Of a DNA stretch of 64,000 nucleotides, positions 51,240 to 61,901 are shown piece by piece. The DNA lies in NCBI RefSeq assembly GCF_023283895.1, contig NZ_JAKILB010000003.1, positions 186,001-250,000 on the forward strand. Direction: 5' to 3'. The first letter of the stretch is position 1. Each line of letters opens with the position of its first letter. The notes beneath the pieces are model-generated. The model was not told the origin of the DNA and ran no database searches. It worked only from the letters and a program-made list of their open reading frames with translations. This DNA comes from Shewanella pneumatophori (GTDB lineage: Bacteria > Pseudomonadota > Gammaproteobacteria > Enterobacterales > Shewanellaceae). The position numbers were made by a program, and so were the translations under genes.

Positions 51240-53780
51240 ATGTCTAGAATTGGTCTTGTTTTTTTATGCGCTTTTTTGATCTTGCCCGCTTTTTTTGCCG
51301 ACGCAAAAAAGACGCGCCTAACCGATAACCCGCTCTACGGCGTGACCACAACCAGCCCTGAAGCATTTTTAGGTTACCCACTTGGCGAGCGCTTGCTGCG
51401 TCATGACCAAATCAATTATTACCTCAAACAAATCGCCAGCGAAAACCCCAGAGTATCGATTGAAAATACCGGCCAAAGCCACGAAGCTCGCCAACAATTA
51501 ACAGCGGTTATCACCTCCAGTGAAAACCAAGCCAAACTCGATGAAATCTTAGCTCAGCGTCAACAAGTTAAATACCAAGGTGAGCAACAAGGACCAATGG
51601 TGATCTGGCTGGCTTATTCAATCCATGGTGATGAAAGTAGCGGCGCCCACAGCGCCTTAAAACTAAGCCATATGTTAGCCACCAGCGAAGAAAAGTGGGT
51701 AAAAGAACTACTCAATAACGCAGTCGTCCTCATTACACCAACACAAAATCCCGATGGCTTTGACCGTTTCTCAACTTGGGCCAACGGCTATGCTGGTAAA
51801 GTTGCCGTTAGCGATCCTAACCACAAAGAGCACAAACAAGGCTGGCCAAGTGGCAGAAGTAATCACTACCTTGCCGACCTAAACCGAGACTGGCTGTTCT
51901 TGCGTCACCCTGAATCTCAAGGACGAGTAGCGTTATTTCACCGCTGGCAGCCGCATTATGTGGGTGATTTCCATGAAATGGGCCACAACCAAACTTACTT
52001 CTTCCAGCCCGGTGTACCAGAGCGCACTCACCCACTAACATCGAAAGCAAACCAGAAAATCACCGCCAAGCTAGCCGCTTATCATCAAGCAGAATTGGAT
52101 GATAAAAAGCAGCGCTATTTTAGTCGCCAGCTGTTTGATGACTTTTTCTATGGTAAAGGCTCTACCTATCCCGATATCAACGGCGCGGTTGGAGTACTGT
52201 TTGAGCAGGCAAGTGCTCGCGGCCAACAACAAGACTCCGTTAATGGCTTAGTAACCTTTCAAGAAGCAATAGACAACCAATATGCGACTTCGATTTCCAG
52301 CCTGAAAGGCGCATTAGCATTAAGATCTGAGCTAGAAGAATATCAAGCGGATTTCTTTAAAAATAAACACCAAAAAGCCATTAAAAAGAAACCACGTCAA
52401 GCGGGGCTACTACTCAGTGCTGATAACGATAGCGGCCGAATTAATGCGCTTACCACATTGTTATCTCAACATAAAATTGACTATTACTATCTTACCCACA
52501 CGCTCTCACAAGGCGGGCTAGATTTTGCTGTAAACAATAGTATTTTTATTCCTAATAAGCAGGCGCAGTCATCACTGCTTGAAGCTATGTTTGACGATAG
52601 AACCGAGTATATCGACCCGACTTTTTACGATATTTCGACTTGGAATCTGCAACACGCTTTTGGGTTAACTTTACGCCGCAATGTAAAGCTAGAGCTCAGT
52701 GTATTGAGTCAAACACCACCAGCCTTTACTCCAGTAAGTTTTAGTAATGATGCCGTCGCTTTACTAATTGATTGGCGTCAAAGCCAGGCCACGTTATTGC
52801 TACAACAGCTGCTAGAACAAGATATATTAGTCAAATTTGCAGCTAAACCTTTTAGCATGCAGGTCAAAAATAAAGACCTAGATTTTGTCGCTGGCACCTT
52901 ACAAATCCCGCTGAAACAAGATGGCCATAAGGCAAGCGAACTTAACAAGTTAGTCGCTCAACTCGCGAATAAACTTAAAGTCGATGTCATTGCTGTAAAC
53001 ACTAGTGCGGCAAGCAGTGGTATCGATCTTGGTAGCCCAGACTTTGAGTTAATCAAACCAATTAAGCCGCTGCTCATTAGTGGTAAAGGCACCTCAACAT
53101 CTGAAGTCGGTCAGCTCTGGTATTATCTCGATAATGTTTTAGGTGTCGCCACTACTGTAGTGGATATTAACCAACTCGCTTCAATCAAACTTAGTGATTA
53201 CAGCCACGTATTGCTGGCCGATGGCCGCTACCAAACATTAGATGAACGCTTTGCACGTAAGCTAGGTCAGTTTGCCAGTGAAGGCGGCGTAATTATCGCC
53301 CAAAAGGGTGCACTACATTGGTTAGAGAAATCTAACTTACTCAAAAACAATTTACGCAGCGACCGCTTTTATAAGCAACTATTTGATGCAGAGGGGCTTA
53401 CCTTCGATGAAAAGTCAGCTTTTAAAGCAAAGCAAGCCATAGGTGGTGCAATACTCGAACTAAAACTCGATCCTAGCCACCCAATCAACTTTGGCCTCAA
53501 TGGCGACAGGCTGCCTATTTTGAAAAACAAAGTGATCGGCTTTTCACAAACCAATGGGCCTTTCAGTGTTGCTGCTAAATACACTTCAAAACCTTTGTTA
53601 AGTGGCTATTTAGCTCAAGAGTACCAAAGCAGTTTTAGTAATTCGCCTGCGATAATTGTTGAGTCTCGCAATAAAGGCGCAGTAGTGGCGATTGCTGATA
53701 ACTTGCTGTTTAGAAATATCTGGTTAGGCAGTGAAAAAGTCTACGCTAATGCGCTGTATTTTATCCCAGCATTAAACTAA
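51240..53780 (+). CDS. M14 family zinc carboxypeptidase, exported, large
   Basis: 846 aa with an N-terminal signal peptide (MSRIGLVFLCAFLILPAFFADA). The M14 zinc ligands are visible: SIHGDESSGAHSALKLSH (HxxE) and the later YVGDFHEMGHNQTYFF. The C-terminal ~450 residues contain a second large domain with possible DJ-1/glutamine amidotransferase-like character (SKGAVVAIADNLLF) but no clear match. Peptidase substrate unknown. Start ATG at 51240 has no strong ribosome binding site. Single-gene unit between nfuA and comF. Confidence 0.85.
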   Translation: MSRIGLVFLCAFLILPAFFADAKKTRLTDNPLYGVTTTSPEAFLGYPLGERLLRHDQINYYLKQIASENPRVSIENTGQSHEARQQLTAVITSSENQAKLDEILAQRQQVKYQGEQQGPMVIWLAYSIHGDESSGAHSALKLSHMLATSEEKWVKELLNNAVVLITPTQNPDGFDRFSTWANGYAGKVAVSDPNHKEHKQGWPSGRSNHYLADLNRDWLFLRHPESQGRVALFHRWQPHYVGDFHEMGHNQTYFFQPGVPERTHPLTSKANQKITAKLAAYHQAELDDKKQRYFSRQLFDDFFYGKGSTYPDINGAVGVLFEQASARGQQQDSVNGLVTFQEAIDNQYATSISSLKGALALRSELEEYQADFFKNKHQKAIKKKPRQAGLLLSADNDSGRINALTTLLSQHKIDYYYLTHTLSQGGLDFAVNNSIFIPNKQAQSSLLEAMFDDRTEYIDPTFYDISTWNLQHAFGLTLRRNVKLELSVLSQTPPAFTPVSFSNDAVALLIDWRQSQATLLLQQLLEQDILVKFAAKPFSMQVKNKDLDFVAGTLQIPLKQDGHKASELNKLVAQLANKLKVDVIAVNTSAASSGIDLGSPDFELIKPIKPLLISGKGTSTSEVGQLWYYLDNVLGVATTVVDINQLASIKLSDYSHVLLADGRYQTLDERFARKLGQFASEGGVIIAQKGALHWLEKSNLLKNNLRSDRFYKQLFDAEGLTFDEKSAFKAKQAIGGAILELKLDPSHPINFGLNGDRLPILKNKVIGFSQTNGPFSVAAKYTSKPLLSGYLAQEYQSSFSNSPAIIVESRNKGAVVAIADNLLFRNIWLGSEKVYANALYFIPALN

Positions 53781-53818
53781 TAGGCCACTTGCATTAACTT
53801 AGAGGCAACTCAGGATTA

Positions 53819-54574
53819 TTAACCGCAGTTTGGTGCTTCGGCTCGAGCCAAGCACCAAACTTGCACTTGAGTATGAGTCGGCATAAACAACTTAGTGATT
53901 TCATTTACCGTAGTGCCAGTTGTCACCACATCATCAATCAAAGCAATACGTTGCAAGTTAATTTCAGTCACTAGCTCAAACGCATTAAGTAAGTTTTTTC
54001 GTCGCCGCTTACCCGATAACCCCGCTTGCGGTTCAGTCGCTCGAGTCCGTATCAAGCAATCATCTAATAACGGAATATTTAACCGACTCGATAGCGCCTT
54101 AGCAATCAACCATGCCTGATTAAAACCGCGCTGCTGCAATCGTTTCTTATGCAACGGCACGGCAATCAAAGCTTGCGGCAGCGTTAAGCAGCCGATGCTA
54201 ATGAGATAACTAATCCGCTCAATTAATGCATCAACTAACACATCAATAACTGCAAACTGCGCCTGATACTTAATCTGGCCAACCCAATGCCCTAGCCCTT
54301 GATGGTAACTACAAGCAGCAACAATTTTTAACTTGGGAGTAAGCATGCACTTGCCGCAAAACGCCATTGGCAGTTGCATTTGCCTACCGCAACCTAAGCA
54401 AATATCGCCTTGATAACAGCAAGCTGACAAACACACGCCACAAATACCCCGCTGGGCTATGAAGATATGTTGATGGCACATCAAACAGCGATTGGGTAAC
54501 ATAGCTGCCAGCCATCTATGACTAAAAATATTGTTGATAGATGAAGTCCTTTTCAAATAATCAGTACAAGCCAA
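53819..54574 (-). CDS. ComF family phosphoribosyltransferase-like protein (GntX-like)
   Basis: 251 aa as listed, from a TTG at 54574; an ATG at 54502 (MLPNRCLMCHQ) would align better with GntX-type N-termini and is equally likely. The N-terminus has zinc-finger Cys pairs (CLMCH, CGVC, CLGCGRQM, CGKC). The C-terminal PRTase signature is IALIDDVVTTGTTVNE. ComF-type proteins are needed for DNA uptake in some bacteria. It is divergent from bioH, the usual gammaproteobacterial pairing. Confidence 0.9.
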   Translation of the reverse strand: MACTDYLKRTSSINNIFSHRWLAAMLPNRCLMCHQHIFIAQRGICGVCLSACCYQGDICLGCGRQMQLPMAFCGKCMLTPKLKIVAACSYHQGLGHWVGQIKYQAQFAVIDVLVDALIERISYLISIGCLTLPQALIAVPLHKKRLQQRGFNQAWLIAKALSSRLNIPLLDDCLIRTRATEPQAGLSGKRRRKNLLNAFELVTEINLQRIALIDDVVTTGTTVNEITKLFMPTHTQVQVWCLARAEAPNCG

Positions 54575-54584
54575 CGAGATCGAT

Positions 54585-55376
54585 ATGAATCAACACCCTC
54601 TGCACATTGAATCTATAGGCCAAGGCCCAGATCTCGTCATCCTCCATGGCTGGGGTGTTAATAGCGCGGTATTTGCACCATTAAAATACGCACTCTCTGA
54701 TTATAGAGTCCACTTTGTCGATCTGCCGGGGTTTGGCTACAGCCAAGTGGTTGAGGGCAATATTCATCACTGGCTTACAGCTATAATGCAGCAGGTGCCG
54801 CAAACAGCCATTTGGACTGGATGGTCGTTGGGCGGCCTAGTGACAAAACTTGCAGCGGCTCATTACCCAGAGCGAGTAAGCGCGTTATGTACCATAGCCT
54901 CGTCTCCTTGCTTTATGGCTCGCGAAGATTGGCCGGGGATCCCAGCTGAAGTATTGGGGCAATTCGCCAGCCAATTAACTAAAGATCTCGATAAAACCGT
55001 AGAGCGCTTCTTGGCGATTCAAGCCATGGGCAGCCAAACTGCAAAAGCCGATATTAAGCAATTACGTGAGTTAGTGCTTGCTCGCCCATCGGCGCAGCAA
55101 AGTGCACTTGCCCAAGGGCTCAATATGCTTGAAAACGTGGACTTACGTGCAGAAGTCGCTGCAATTAAGCAACCTTGGTTAAGAGTTTGGGGCAGACTCG
55201 ACGGCTTAGTGCCACGCCGAGTAATTAAAGCCATGCCACAACTTGAAAATAGCCAAGACCTTATTCTGGCCAAAGCCTCACACGCCCCCTTTATCAGCCA
55301 CACAGAGGAGTTTATTGAGGGTTACAAACTTTGGTTAAACAGCGCTGCGCGCGATACAAATCAAAGCTCAGACTAA
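54585..55376 (+). CDS. bioH: BioH, pimeloyl-ACP methyl ester esterase
   Basis: 263 aa alpha/beta hydrolase. The nucleophile elbow is WTGWSLGGLV (GxSxG), with catalytic Asp in VWGRLDGLVP and His in ASHAPFISH. It removes the methyl group of pimeloyl-ACP methyl ester to close the biotin precursor pathway. The conserved N-terminal LHGWGVNSAVFAPL is typical of BioH. It is divergent from comF, whose start is 10 bp away. Start codon ATG at 54585. Confidence 0.93.
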   Translation: MNQHPLHIESIGQGPDLVILHGWGVNSAVFAPLKYALSDYRVHFVDLPGFGYSQVVEGNIHHWLTAIMQQVPQTAIWTGWSLGGLVTKLAAAHYPERVSALCTIASSPCFMAREDWPGIPAEVLGQFASQLTKDLDKTVERFLAIQAMGSQTAKADIKQLRELVLARPSAQQSALAQGLNMLENVDLRAEVAAIKQPWLRVWGRLDGLVPRRVIKAMPQLENSQDLILAKASHAPFISHTEEFIEGYKLWLNSAARDTNQSSD

Positions 55377-55513
55377 CCAAATTTAAATACAACGGCTGCA
55401 ATCTAGCGGTTACAGCTTAAGCCGCTAAAGATCGACTAACACTTTATTTTTCCGCCCAAATTGATTAATATTTAAACATAAATGTTAATTCTCAAATAAG
55501 GTGGACCAGTTAA

Positions 55514-56017
55514 ATGTTAGTGGTTACCAACTATCCTAACGTGCCGATTGCAACAACTAATGCTGCAACCGATTCTGCGCGCACGGATAGCCAGCAGCGA
55601 CCACCTATCATTCCGCCACAACAAGCAACTAAAGGCCATGAAGAACGCGCCTTTAATCCACAACATGAGCGCACTGCAGAACAAACACAGACTCAAGCAA
55701 AATTGCGCGAGTCTATTCAAGACAAACAACAGGGCCAATCTCAACAAGAGCAATCTGGGCAAGAATCTAGCCAAGAAAAGCAAAAACAAAACCAAGCGCT
55801 TAATTTAAAGCAGTTACTGAGCCAACGCGCGCCATTAAAGCGCAGTGATATTAAATTACCCGGTCAACAAGTAGCGACTCAAGACTCTGCCCCGGCAAAA
55901 CATCCAATGCCTAATGAAACACTGCAGTTCTACCAAGCATTTGGTGCCCGCATTGAAGCTTTTTATCATCAGCGTACCGAGCCCAATAGCCAGCCAGATC
56001 TGCTAATAACCGCATAA
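55514..56017 (+). CDS. Gln-rich low-complexity hypothetical protein, its 3' end at a MITE
   Basis: 167 aa. The first ~95 residues are Gln/Glu/Ser/Thr-rich and probably disordered (e.g. QGQSQQEQSGQESSQEK), followed by a more ordered segment FYQAFGARIEAFYHQR near the end. No family or signal peptide is recognised. A GGTGGACC stretch precedes the start, so a start a few bases downstream of a weak ribosome binding site is likely. The stop codon is the first bases of the MITE inverted repeat, so the reading frame may have been cut by the insertion. Confidence 0.6.
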   Translation: MLVVTNYPNVPIATTNAATDSARTDSQQRPPIIPPQQATKGHEERAFNPQHERTAEQTQTQAKLRESIQDKQQGQSQQEQSGQESSQEKQKQNQALNLKQLLSQRAPLKRSDIKLPGQQVATQDSAPAKHPMPNETLQFYQAFGARIEAFYHQRTEPNSQPDLLITA

Positions 56018-56282
56018 TACCAATCAGTATAAACATTTAGTCACTCAGCGAGAATTTAGCGGTTTTGAGGCAAGGCAACGAATGAAGAGCATAGTTGTTC
56101 TACGTTCAAGTTCGTTAACACAGCATCAGAATCGCTAAAACTCGCCAGTCTGGAACGTTTTTGGCTGCCTACTTCTGCGTTGAATAGATTTATAAGGGAG
56201 TAACCATTATTGCAGCTATTCGCCTTGAATTAGTTTGCCAAAAATCGTTCTGAGTAGATCAAATTCTTATACTGATTGGTAT
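56017..56282. mobile_element. MITE-like non-autonomous element (266 bp)
   Basis: Perfect 16-bp terminal inverted repeats: ATACCAATCAGTATAA (56017-56032) and its complement TTATACTGATTGGTAT (56267-56282). The interior is non-coding and contains further inverted pieces (TTTAGCGGTTTT and AATCGCTAAAAC). Elements with ends of this sequence occur repeatedly in Shewanella genomes, as far as I recall. The left end coincides with the stop codon of the gene at 55514. Confidence 0.85.
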
Positions 56283-56293
56283 AACTAGATATA

Positions 56294-56322
56294 AAAAAAC
56301 CGACAATCAATGTCGGTTTTTT
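56294..56322. terminator. Terminator downstream of tex
   Basis: Stem AAAAAACCGACA/TGTCGGTTTTTT (56294-56305 with 56311-56322) with a short ATCAA loop; it serves tex on the minus strand. Confidence 0.85.
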
Positions 56323-56336
56323 ATTGCTGCGCCGAA

Positions 56337-58685
56337 TTACTTTTTCAGCTTAGCAAAGGCATCGGCAAATGCATTACCCATGGCGGCGTTTGCTGGCTGC
56401 TTAGGTTTGTGGCTCTTTTGCTGTGGGCGCTGCTGATTAGCACCTTTAACATTATGCTGACCACCTTTGTTATTGCTTGGGCGCGGTGCCACTTTTGGTG
56501 CATCACCCGCTTTATCTTCAAGACGCATGCTTAAACCAATACGGCGGCGCTCAGCATCAACTTCCATCACTTTAACTTTAACGATGTCGCCAGCTTTAAC
56601 GACTTTATGCGGGTCATCAATGAACTTGTCAGTCATCGATGAAATATGCACTAAACCATCTTGATGCACGCCAACATCAACAAAGGCGCCGAAGTTAGTT
56701 ACGTTGGTCACTACGCCTTCTAAGATCATATCTAGCTTAAGATCTTTAATCTCTTCTACGCCCTCTTTAAAGGTCGCAGTTTTAAACTCGCCACGAGGAT
56801 CGCGTCCCGGCTTATCAAGCTCGGCCAAGATATCGGTTACCGTTGGTAAACCAAACTCGCTGGTAATGAAATCTTTGGCTTCAAGCGCTTTAAGTAGCTC
56901 TGTATTACCGATAATTTCAGCAACAGAAATACCTTTAGCCTTAGCGATAGACTCAACCAAAGCATAAGCTTCAGGATGCACTGAAGAAGCATCGAGTGGG
57001 TTATCACCCTCGCTAATACGCAGGAAACCAGCAGCTTGCTCGTACGCTTTAGGCCCTAAACGCGCCACTTTTAATAACGCTTTACGGTTATTGAATCGAC
57101 CTTGCTCGTCACGGTGAGCAACAATATTACGCGCTAAGGTTTTATTAAGACCTGCAACCTGAGCTAAAAGTGCTGCCGATGCCATGTTCACATCAACGCC
57201 TACGCCGTTTACACAATCTTCAACAACCGCTTCTAGCGAGCTTGATAGCTGGCTTTGGCTAACATCATGCTGGTATTGACCTACACCAATCGCTTTTGGC
57301 TCAATCTTAACGAGTTCTGCCAATGGATCTTGCAGACGACGTGCAATCGACACAGCACCGCGGATCGATACATCTATATCAGGGAATTCTTCAGAAGCAA
57401 GTTCAGACGCTGAATACACAGAAGCGCCTGCTTCGCTGACCATAATTTTAGTCAATCTTGGCAGCTCAGCTTTAACTTGGCTGATAAGATCTGTTGCTAG
57501 CTTGTCGGTTTCACGCGATGCAGTGCCGTTACCTACAGCGATGAGCTCAACCTTATGCATTTTAGCTAGGTTAGCCAGTGTTCTAACTGATTTGTCCCAC
57601 TGGTTTTGCGGCGCATGTGGGAAGATAGTGGTGTGCGCCATTAACTTGCCAGTATCGTTAACGATAGCCACTTTAACACCCGAGCGCAGACCAGGATCTA
57701 AACCTAGAGTTGCTTTCGCGCCGGCAGGAGCGGCCATGAGCAAATCACCTAAGTTGCGTGCAAACACTTTAATCGCTTCTTGCTCAGCAACATCGCGCAT
57801 ACGTCCAAGAAACTCAGTTTCCATCTGCAGCGCAATTTTCACTTTCCAAGTTGCCGCAACAACCGTTTTTAACCAAGCATCAACGTTAGAATCGCTAAGG
57901 CCAAGCTTAAAGTGCTCGATAATAATCACTTCACAGTAACTGGCTTGCTTAGCATCTTGATGCGGATCCGCATTGATATTAAGGCTCAGCATGCCTTCAT
58001 TACGGCCACGCAGCATAGCTAACGCACGGTGCGATGGCACCTTGGTTAGTTTTTCAGAGTGTTCGAAGTAATCTCTGAATTTAGCGCCTTCTTTTTCTTT
58101 ACCCTTTACCATACGGCTTTCAAGCACTGCATTTTGCTCTACTTGAGTACGGATTTTTTGTAGTAGCTCAGCGTCTTCAGCAAAACGTTCCATCAAAATA
58201 AAACGCGCACCATCGAGTACCGCTTTAGCATCGCTAAAACCAGCCGCAGCATTGATATAATCAGCCGCAGCGGTTTCACAGTCAGCTTGGCGATTGGCCA
58301 ATAAAAAGTCTGCTAATGGTTCAATACCGGCTTCGATTGCGATTAAACCTTTAGTACGGCGCTTAGGCTTATACGGCAAGTACAGATCTTCTAGGCGAGT
58401 TTTACTATCAGCGGCATTAATTGCAGCTTTCAGCTCAGGAGTTAACTTACTTTGAGCATCAATGCTCGACAAAATCACATTACGGCGCTCATTTAAGTCG
58501 CGTAAGTAACTTAAACGGCTGCTTAAGGTACGTAATTGTGCGTCATCCAAGCCACCGGTGGCTTCTTTACGGTAACGAGCAATAAAGGGTACTGTTGCAC
58601 CATCGTCGAGTAATGAAATAGTGTCGGTAACTTGTTGCTGGCGAACGTTAAGTTCTTCAGCGATGAGCTGTGCAATATTCTGCAT
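56337..58685 (-). CDS. tex: Tex, RNA-binding transcription-associated protein
   Basis: 782 aa, typical length. Domains in order: the N-terminal Tex region with [20 protein letters not shown], the YqgF-like RNase H fold ([32 protein letters not shown]), the helix-hairpin-helix ([40 protein letters not shown]) and a C-terminal S1 domain ([20 protein letters not shown]). The last ~55 residues are basic and Gln/Asn-rich. Tex influences transcription and toxin expression in various bacteria. It is next to greB, as in many gammaproteobacteria. Confidence 0.95.
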   Translation of the reverse strand: MQNIAQLIAEELNVRQQQVTDTISLLDDGATVPFIARYRKEATGGLDDAQLRTLSSRLSYLRDLNERRNVILSSIDAQSKLTPELKAAINAADSKTRLEDLYLPYKPKRRTKGLIAIEAGIEPLADFLLANRQADCETAAADYINAAAGFSDAKAVLDGARFILMERFAEDAELLQKIRTQVEQNAVLESRMVKGKEKEGAKFRDYFEHSEKLTKVPSHRALAMLRGRNEGMLSLNINADPHQDAKQASYCEVIIIEHFKLGLSDSNVDAWLKTVVAATWKVKIALQMETEFLGRMRDVAEQEAIKVFARNLGDLLMAAPAGAKATLGLDPGLRSGVKVAIVNDTGKLMAHTTIFPHAPQNQWDKSVRTLANLAKMHKVELIAVGNGTASRETDKLATDLISQVKAELPRLTKIMVSEAGASVYSASELASEEFPDIDVSIRGAVSIARRLQDPLAELVKIEPKAIGVGQYQHDVSQSQLSSSLEAVVEDCVNGVGVDVNMASAALLAQVAGLNKTLARNIVAHRDEQGRFNNRKALLKVARLGPKAYEQAAGFLRISEGDNPLDASSVHPEAYALVESIAKAKGISVAEIIGNTELLKALEAKDFITSEFGLPTVTDILAELDKPGRDPRGEFKTATFKEGVEEIKDLKLDMILEGVVTNVTNFGAFVDVGVHQDGLVHISSMTDKFIDDPHKVVKAGDIVKVKVMEVDAERRRIGLSMRLEDKAGDAPKVAPRPSNNKGGQHNVKGANQQRPQQKSHKPKQPANAAMGNAFADAFAKLKK

Positions 58686-58825
58686 AAATAGAGGTCGAGC
58701 CTAGTTGATAAAGGGGAATTTGCCAAAGATACCACAGCACATGGCTTTGGTTAATGCTAATACTAAGACAATTATGCTAATTACGCCGCTAAACTGCGGC
58801 GTGTGCGTCACATAAGTTGGAGAAA

Positions 58826-59305
58826 CTACTCAAAACCTTGATAAGAGATGCGGTTGATATACCAAGTTTGCTCACCTGCAGGAGTCTTGATTACGGCTTC
58901 GTCATCAACCTCTTTTTTGAGTAGACCACGCGCCATAGGAGAGTCGATTGAGATATAGTCTTTACGGCCAAAAATCTCATCGTAACCGACTATTTTAAAC
59001 TGTAACTGCTCGCCATTATCGTTTTCAATTTCAACCCAAGCGCCAAAAAACACCTTGCCTTCTTGCGCAGGCGAGTAATCAACAACTTGCACATTTTCTA
59101 GGGTTTTACGCAAATAACGAACCCTACGGTCTATTTCTCGTAGTTTACGTTTATTAAAGGTGTAATCAGCATTCTCGCTGCGATCGCCCAAACTTGCGGC
59201 CCAACTGACGATCTTAGTGATTTCAGGTCTGTGCTCGCGCCAAAGATAATTTAGTTCTTTTTGCAGTTTTTCGAAACCTTCACGGGTTACGATAGCGGTT
59301 CTCAT
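58826..59305 (-). CDS. greB: GreB, transcript cleavage factor
   Basis: 159 aa. The N-terminal coiled coil (TREGFEKLQKELNYLWREHR) enters the RNA polymerase secondary channel; its tip carries the acidic residues in SLGDRSENADYTFNKRKLRE. The C-terminal FKBP-like domain follows (KIVGYDEIFGRKDYISIDS). It rescues backtracked polymerase by stimulating RNA cleavage. GreB rather than GreA is supported by the LWREHRPEITKIV segment. It lies upstream of tex, same orientation. Confidence 0.95.
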   Translation of the reverse strand: MRTAIVTREGFEKLQKELNYLWREHRPEITKIVSWAASLGDRSENADYTFNKRKLREIDRRVRYLRKTLENVQVVDYSPAQEGKVFFGAWVEIENDNGEQLQFKIVGYDEIFGRKDYISIDSPMARGLLKKEVDDEAVIKTPAGEQTWYINRISYQGFE

Positions 59306-59745
59306 AGCGTCTACTTTCTATATTAAGGATTACGGGAATAATCGGTATTTTAACCGAGGCTGCTAGCTCTACTCTAGCGTAATTGCTCGCTACAGACTAG
59401 AAATCAAAGCCCAAATCTCACTTCAATTGTCGTGTTTTCAATCTCACCACAGACTGAGTTTTTAGCCCTAAGCTCAGCATAATTTGTGTTATTGCCCCGA
59501 TAATCGACAAAACAGCAAAATTGTTACAATTTAACGGGCCACAGTGCGTTATAAAAAGCATTATAATTCATAGCATTAAAACTCAAGTATCAATTAACTC
59601 ATGCTTAGATAGTGAACTAATTGAAATCTCACTAGTCATTTAATTAGCAAAGACGCTATATTAAGCAAGCACATAAGATTAATAACAAATTAGCTAGATA
59701 TGCGACAACTTAAGCGCATATCGATAGCAATAAGGGGCCACAAGC
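59306..59745. promoter_or_regulatory. Divergent intergenic region between greB and ompR
   Basis: About 440 bp, AT-rich, without a gene. It must contain the promoters of both greB and ompR. I see no definite operator or hairpin. Confidence 0.4.
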
Positions 59746-60471
59746 ATGGGACAAGAAACCTCAAAGATTCTCGTTGTTGACGATGATATGAGATTACGCG
59801 CACTACTAGAGCGTTACTTGATGGAGCAAGGTTATCAAGTGCGTAGCGCCGCCAATGCTGAGCAGATGGACCGTTTGCTAGAACGCGAGAATTTTCACTT
59901 GCTTGTGTTAGACCTTATGTTGCCTGGTGAAGATGGCCTATCTATATGTCGCCGCCTACGCCAAACCGGTAACCCCATCCCAATTGTTATGCTCACGGCT
60001 AAAGGTGATGAAGTTGATAGAATTATCGGCCTAGAGTTAGGGGCTGACGATTATCTGCCAAAACCATTTAACCCACGCGAGCTTTTAGCACGAATTAAAG
60101 CAGTCATGCGCCGTCAAACGCCTGAAGTTCCGGGCGCACCGACCCAGCAAGAAGAAGAGATCACCTTTGGTGAGTTTTCACTTAACCTTGCAACGCGTGA
60201 AATGCACCATGGCGAAGAAAGTATTGCATTAACCAGTGGTGAATTTGCGGTACTTAAAGTGCTCGTTAGCCACCCTCGTGAACCATTGTCTCGCGACAAG
60301 CTAATGAATCTTGCCAGAGGCCGTGACTATTCAGCCCTAGAACGCTCTATTGACGTGCAAGTTTCACGCTTACGCCGCCTGATTGAAAAAGACGCCGCCA
60401 ACCCTCGCTATATTCAAACCGTGTGGGGCTTAGGTTATGTGTTTGTACCTGACGGTCAATCGCGTAAATAG
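59746..60471 (+). CDS. ompR: OmpR, response regulator
   Basis: 241 aa. The receiver domain has the acidic pocket VVDDDMRLR, the phosphoacceptor Asp in LLVLDLMLPGEDGL, and MLTAKGDEVDRI with the conserved Lys in DDYLPKPFNPRELL. The C-terminal winged helix includes LARGRDYSALERSIDVQVSR and YIQTVWGLGYVFVP. It regulates porins and other envelope genes in response to EnvZ. It is followed 18 bp later by envZ. A GGGG ribosome binding site lies upstream of the ATG. Confidence 0.97.
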   Translation: MGQETSKILVVDDDMRLRALLERYLMEQGYQVRSAANAEQMDRLLERENFHLLVLDLMLPGEDGLSICRRLRQTGNPIPIVMLTAKGDEVDRIIGLELGADDYLPKPFNPRELLARIKAVMRRQTPEVPGAPTQQEEEITFGEFSLNLATREMHHGEESIALTSGEFAVLKVLVSHPREPLSRDKLMNLARGRDYSALERSIDVQVSRLRRLIEKDAANPRYIQTVWGLGYVFVPDGQSRK

Positions 60472-60488
60472 TCTTGTCATTATAAAAC

Positions 60489-61811
60489 GTGCCTTTAACT
60501 AAACGGTGGTGGCAGCGACTCCTGCCACGTAGCTCTTTTAGCCAAACAGTAATGCTGATTGGCTGTTTGCTGCTGACTAATCAGCTGGTTTCTTATATTT
60601 CAGTGGCGGTTTACTTTATTAAACCTAGCTACCAACAGATAAACCAGCTTATTGCCAGACAAGTAAAACTACTATTTGTTGGTGGTGTCGATATCGGTCG
60701 CGAACATTTAACGATGGTCGATGCACTTAACGCAAAAGTCAGCGACGACACCATGCACTTTTACAACCAAAAGCAAGCTCGGCAAGCTGGTATTGAGCGA
60801 GCCACTTACTACAGTTTTCTCTCTTCACAAATGTCTGAGTATTTAGGCGGTGAGGCAGAAGTACGCATTGCCCAAGGTGAAGAATTCGAGATCTGGATCC
60901 GTCCGCCTCAGGCGCCATCCATTTGGATTAAAGTGCCGCTAAAAGGCTTAAATGAAAAGAACTTATCTCCATTAACCTTGTACCTAATGGTAATTGGCGC
61001 CTTGAGTGTCGCCGGCGGTTGGTGGTTTGCACGCCAGCAAAACCGACCATTACGTCGTCTACAAAAAGCCGCCATCGCGGTATCCCGTGGTGATTACCCT
61101 AAACCACTGCCATTAAGTGGCTCGACTGAGATTGTTGAGGTGACTAACACCTTTAATCAAATGTCTCACAGCATGAAACAACTCGAACAAGACAGAGCAT
61201 TGTTGATGGCGGGGATCTCGCACGATCTGCGCACTCCACTAACTCGTATTCGCTTAGCTTCTGAAATGATGGTCGAAGAAGATCAATACCTTAAAGATGG
61301 CATTGTTAACGATATCGAAGATATGGATGCCATTATCAACCAGTTCATTTCCTATATCCGTCAGGATCAAGAAGGCTGCCGTGAGTTGGCGCAAATCAAT
61401 GAGCTTATTCAAGATGTGATTCAAGCTGAATCGAATCGTGAAGGTAAGATTGACTCAGAGCTAAGCGAATGCCCACCAATTCTCATGCAAGATATCGCCA
61501 TTAAGCGCGTGATAAGCAATTTAGTCGAGAATGCTTACCGCTATGGTAACGGCTGGGTAAAAATCAGCTCACAGTTTAATGGACAGTTCGTCGGCTTTAG
61601 CATCGAAGATAACGGCCCTGGTATAAAAGAAGAACAAATTCCTAAGCTGTTTCAGCCATTCACCCAAGGCGATACTGCTCGTGGTAGCGTAGGCTCTGGC
61701 TTAGGTCTTGCGATTATCAAACGAATCGTAGACAGGCACCAAGGTAAAGTTATTTTAACTAACCGAACCGAAGGTGGACTCCATGCTCAGGTTTGGTTGC
61801 CAATAGAATAA
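60489..61811 (+). CDS. envZ: EnvZ, osmosensing histidine kinase
   Basis: 440 aa starting at a GTG 18 bp after ompR. Two transmembrane helices (about residues 20-40 and 160-180) flank a periplasmic sensor region. HAMP and the H-box [20 protein letters not shown] follow, with the phosphoacceptor His near residue 243. ATP-binding motifs: N box VENAYRYG, G1 [20 protein letters not shown]2 [15 protein letters not shown]. It phosphorylates and dephosphorylates OmpR. Confidence 0.96.
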   Translation: MPLTKRWWQRLLPRSSFSQTVMLIGCLLLTNQLVSYISVAVYFIKPSYQQINQLIARQVKLLFVGGVDIGREHLTMVDALNAKVSDDTMHFYNQKQARQAGIERATYYSFLSSQMSEYLGGEAEVRIAQGEEFEIWIRPPQAPSIWIKVPLKGLNEKNLSPLTLYLMVIGALSVAGGWWFARQQNRPLRRLQKAAIAVSRGDYPKPLPLSGSTEIVEVTNTFNQMSHSMKQLEQDRALLMAGISHDLRTPLTRIRLASEMMVEEDQYLKDGIVNDIEDMDAIINQFISYIRQDQEGCRELAQINELIQDVIQAESNREGKIDSELSECPPILMQDIAIKRVISNLVENAYRYGNGWVKISSQFNGQFVGFSIEDNGPGIKEEQIPKLFQPFTQGDTARGSVGSGLGLAIIKRIVDRHQGKVILTNRTEGGLHAQVWLPIE

Positions 61812-61901
61812 CGAAGATGAGTTTAATTCACTGTTTGTTGTAATTTTTTTGTAACCCTAATGCCATATTCTTACGCCAATTAAAAAAGATTGGCGTGACT
61901 T

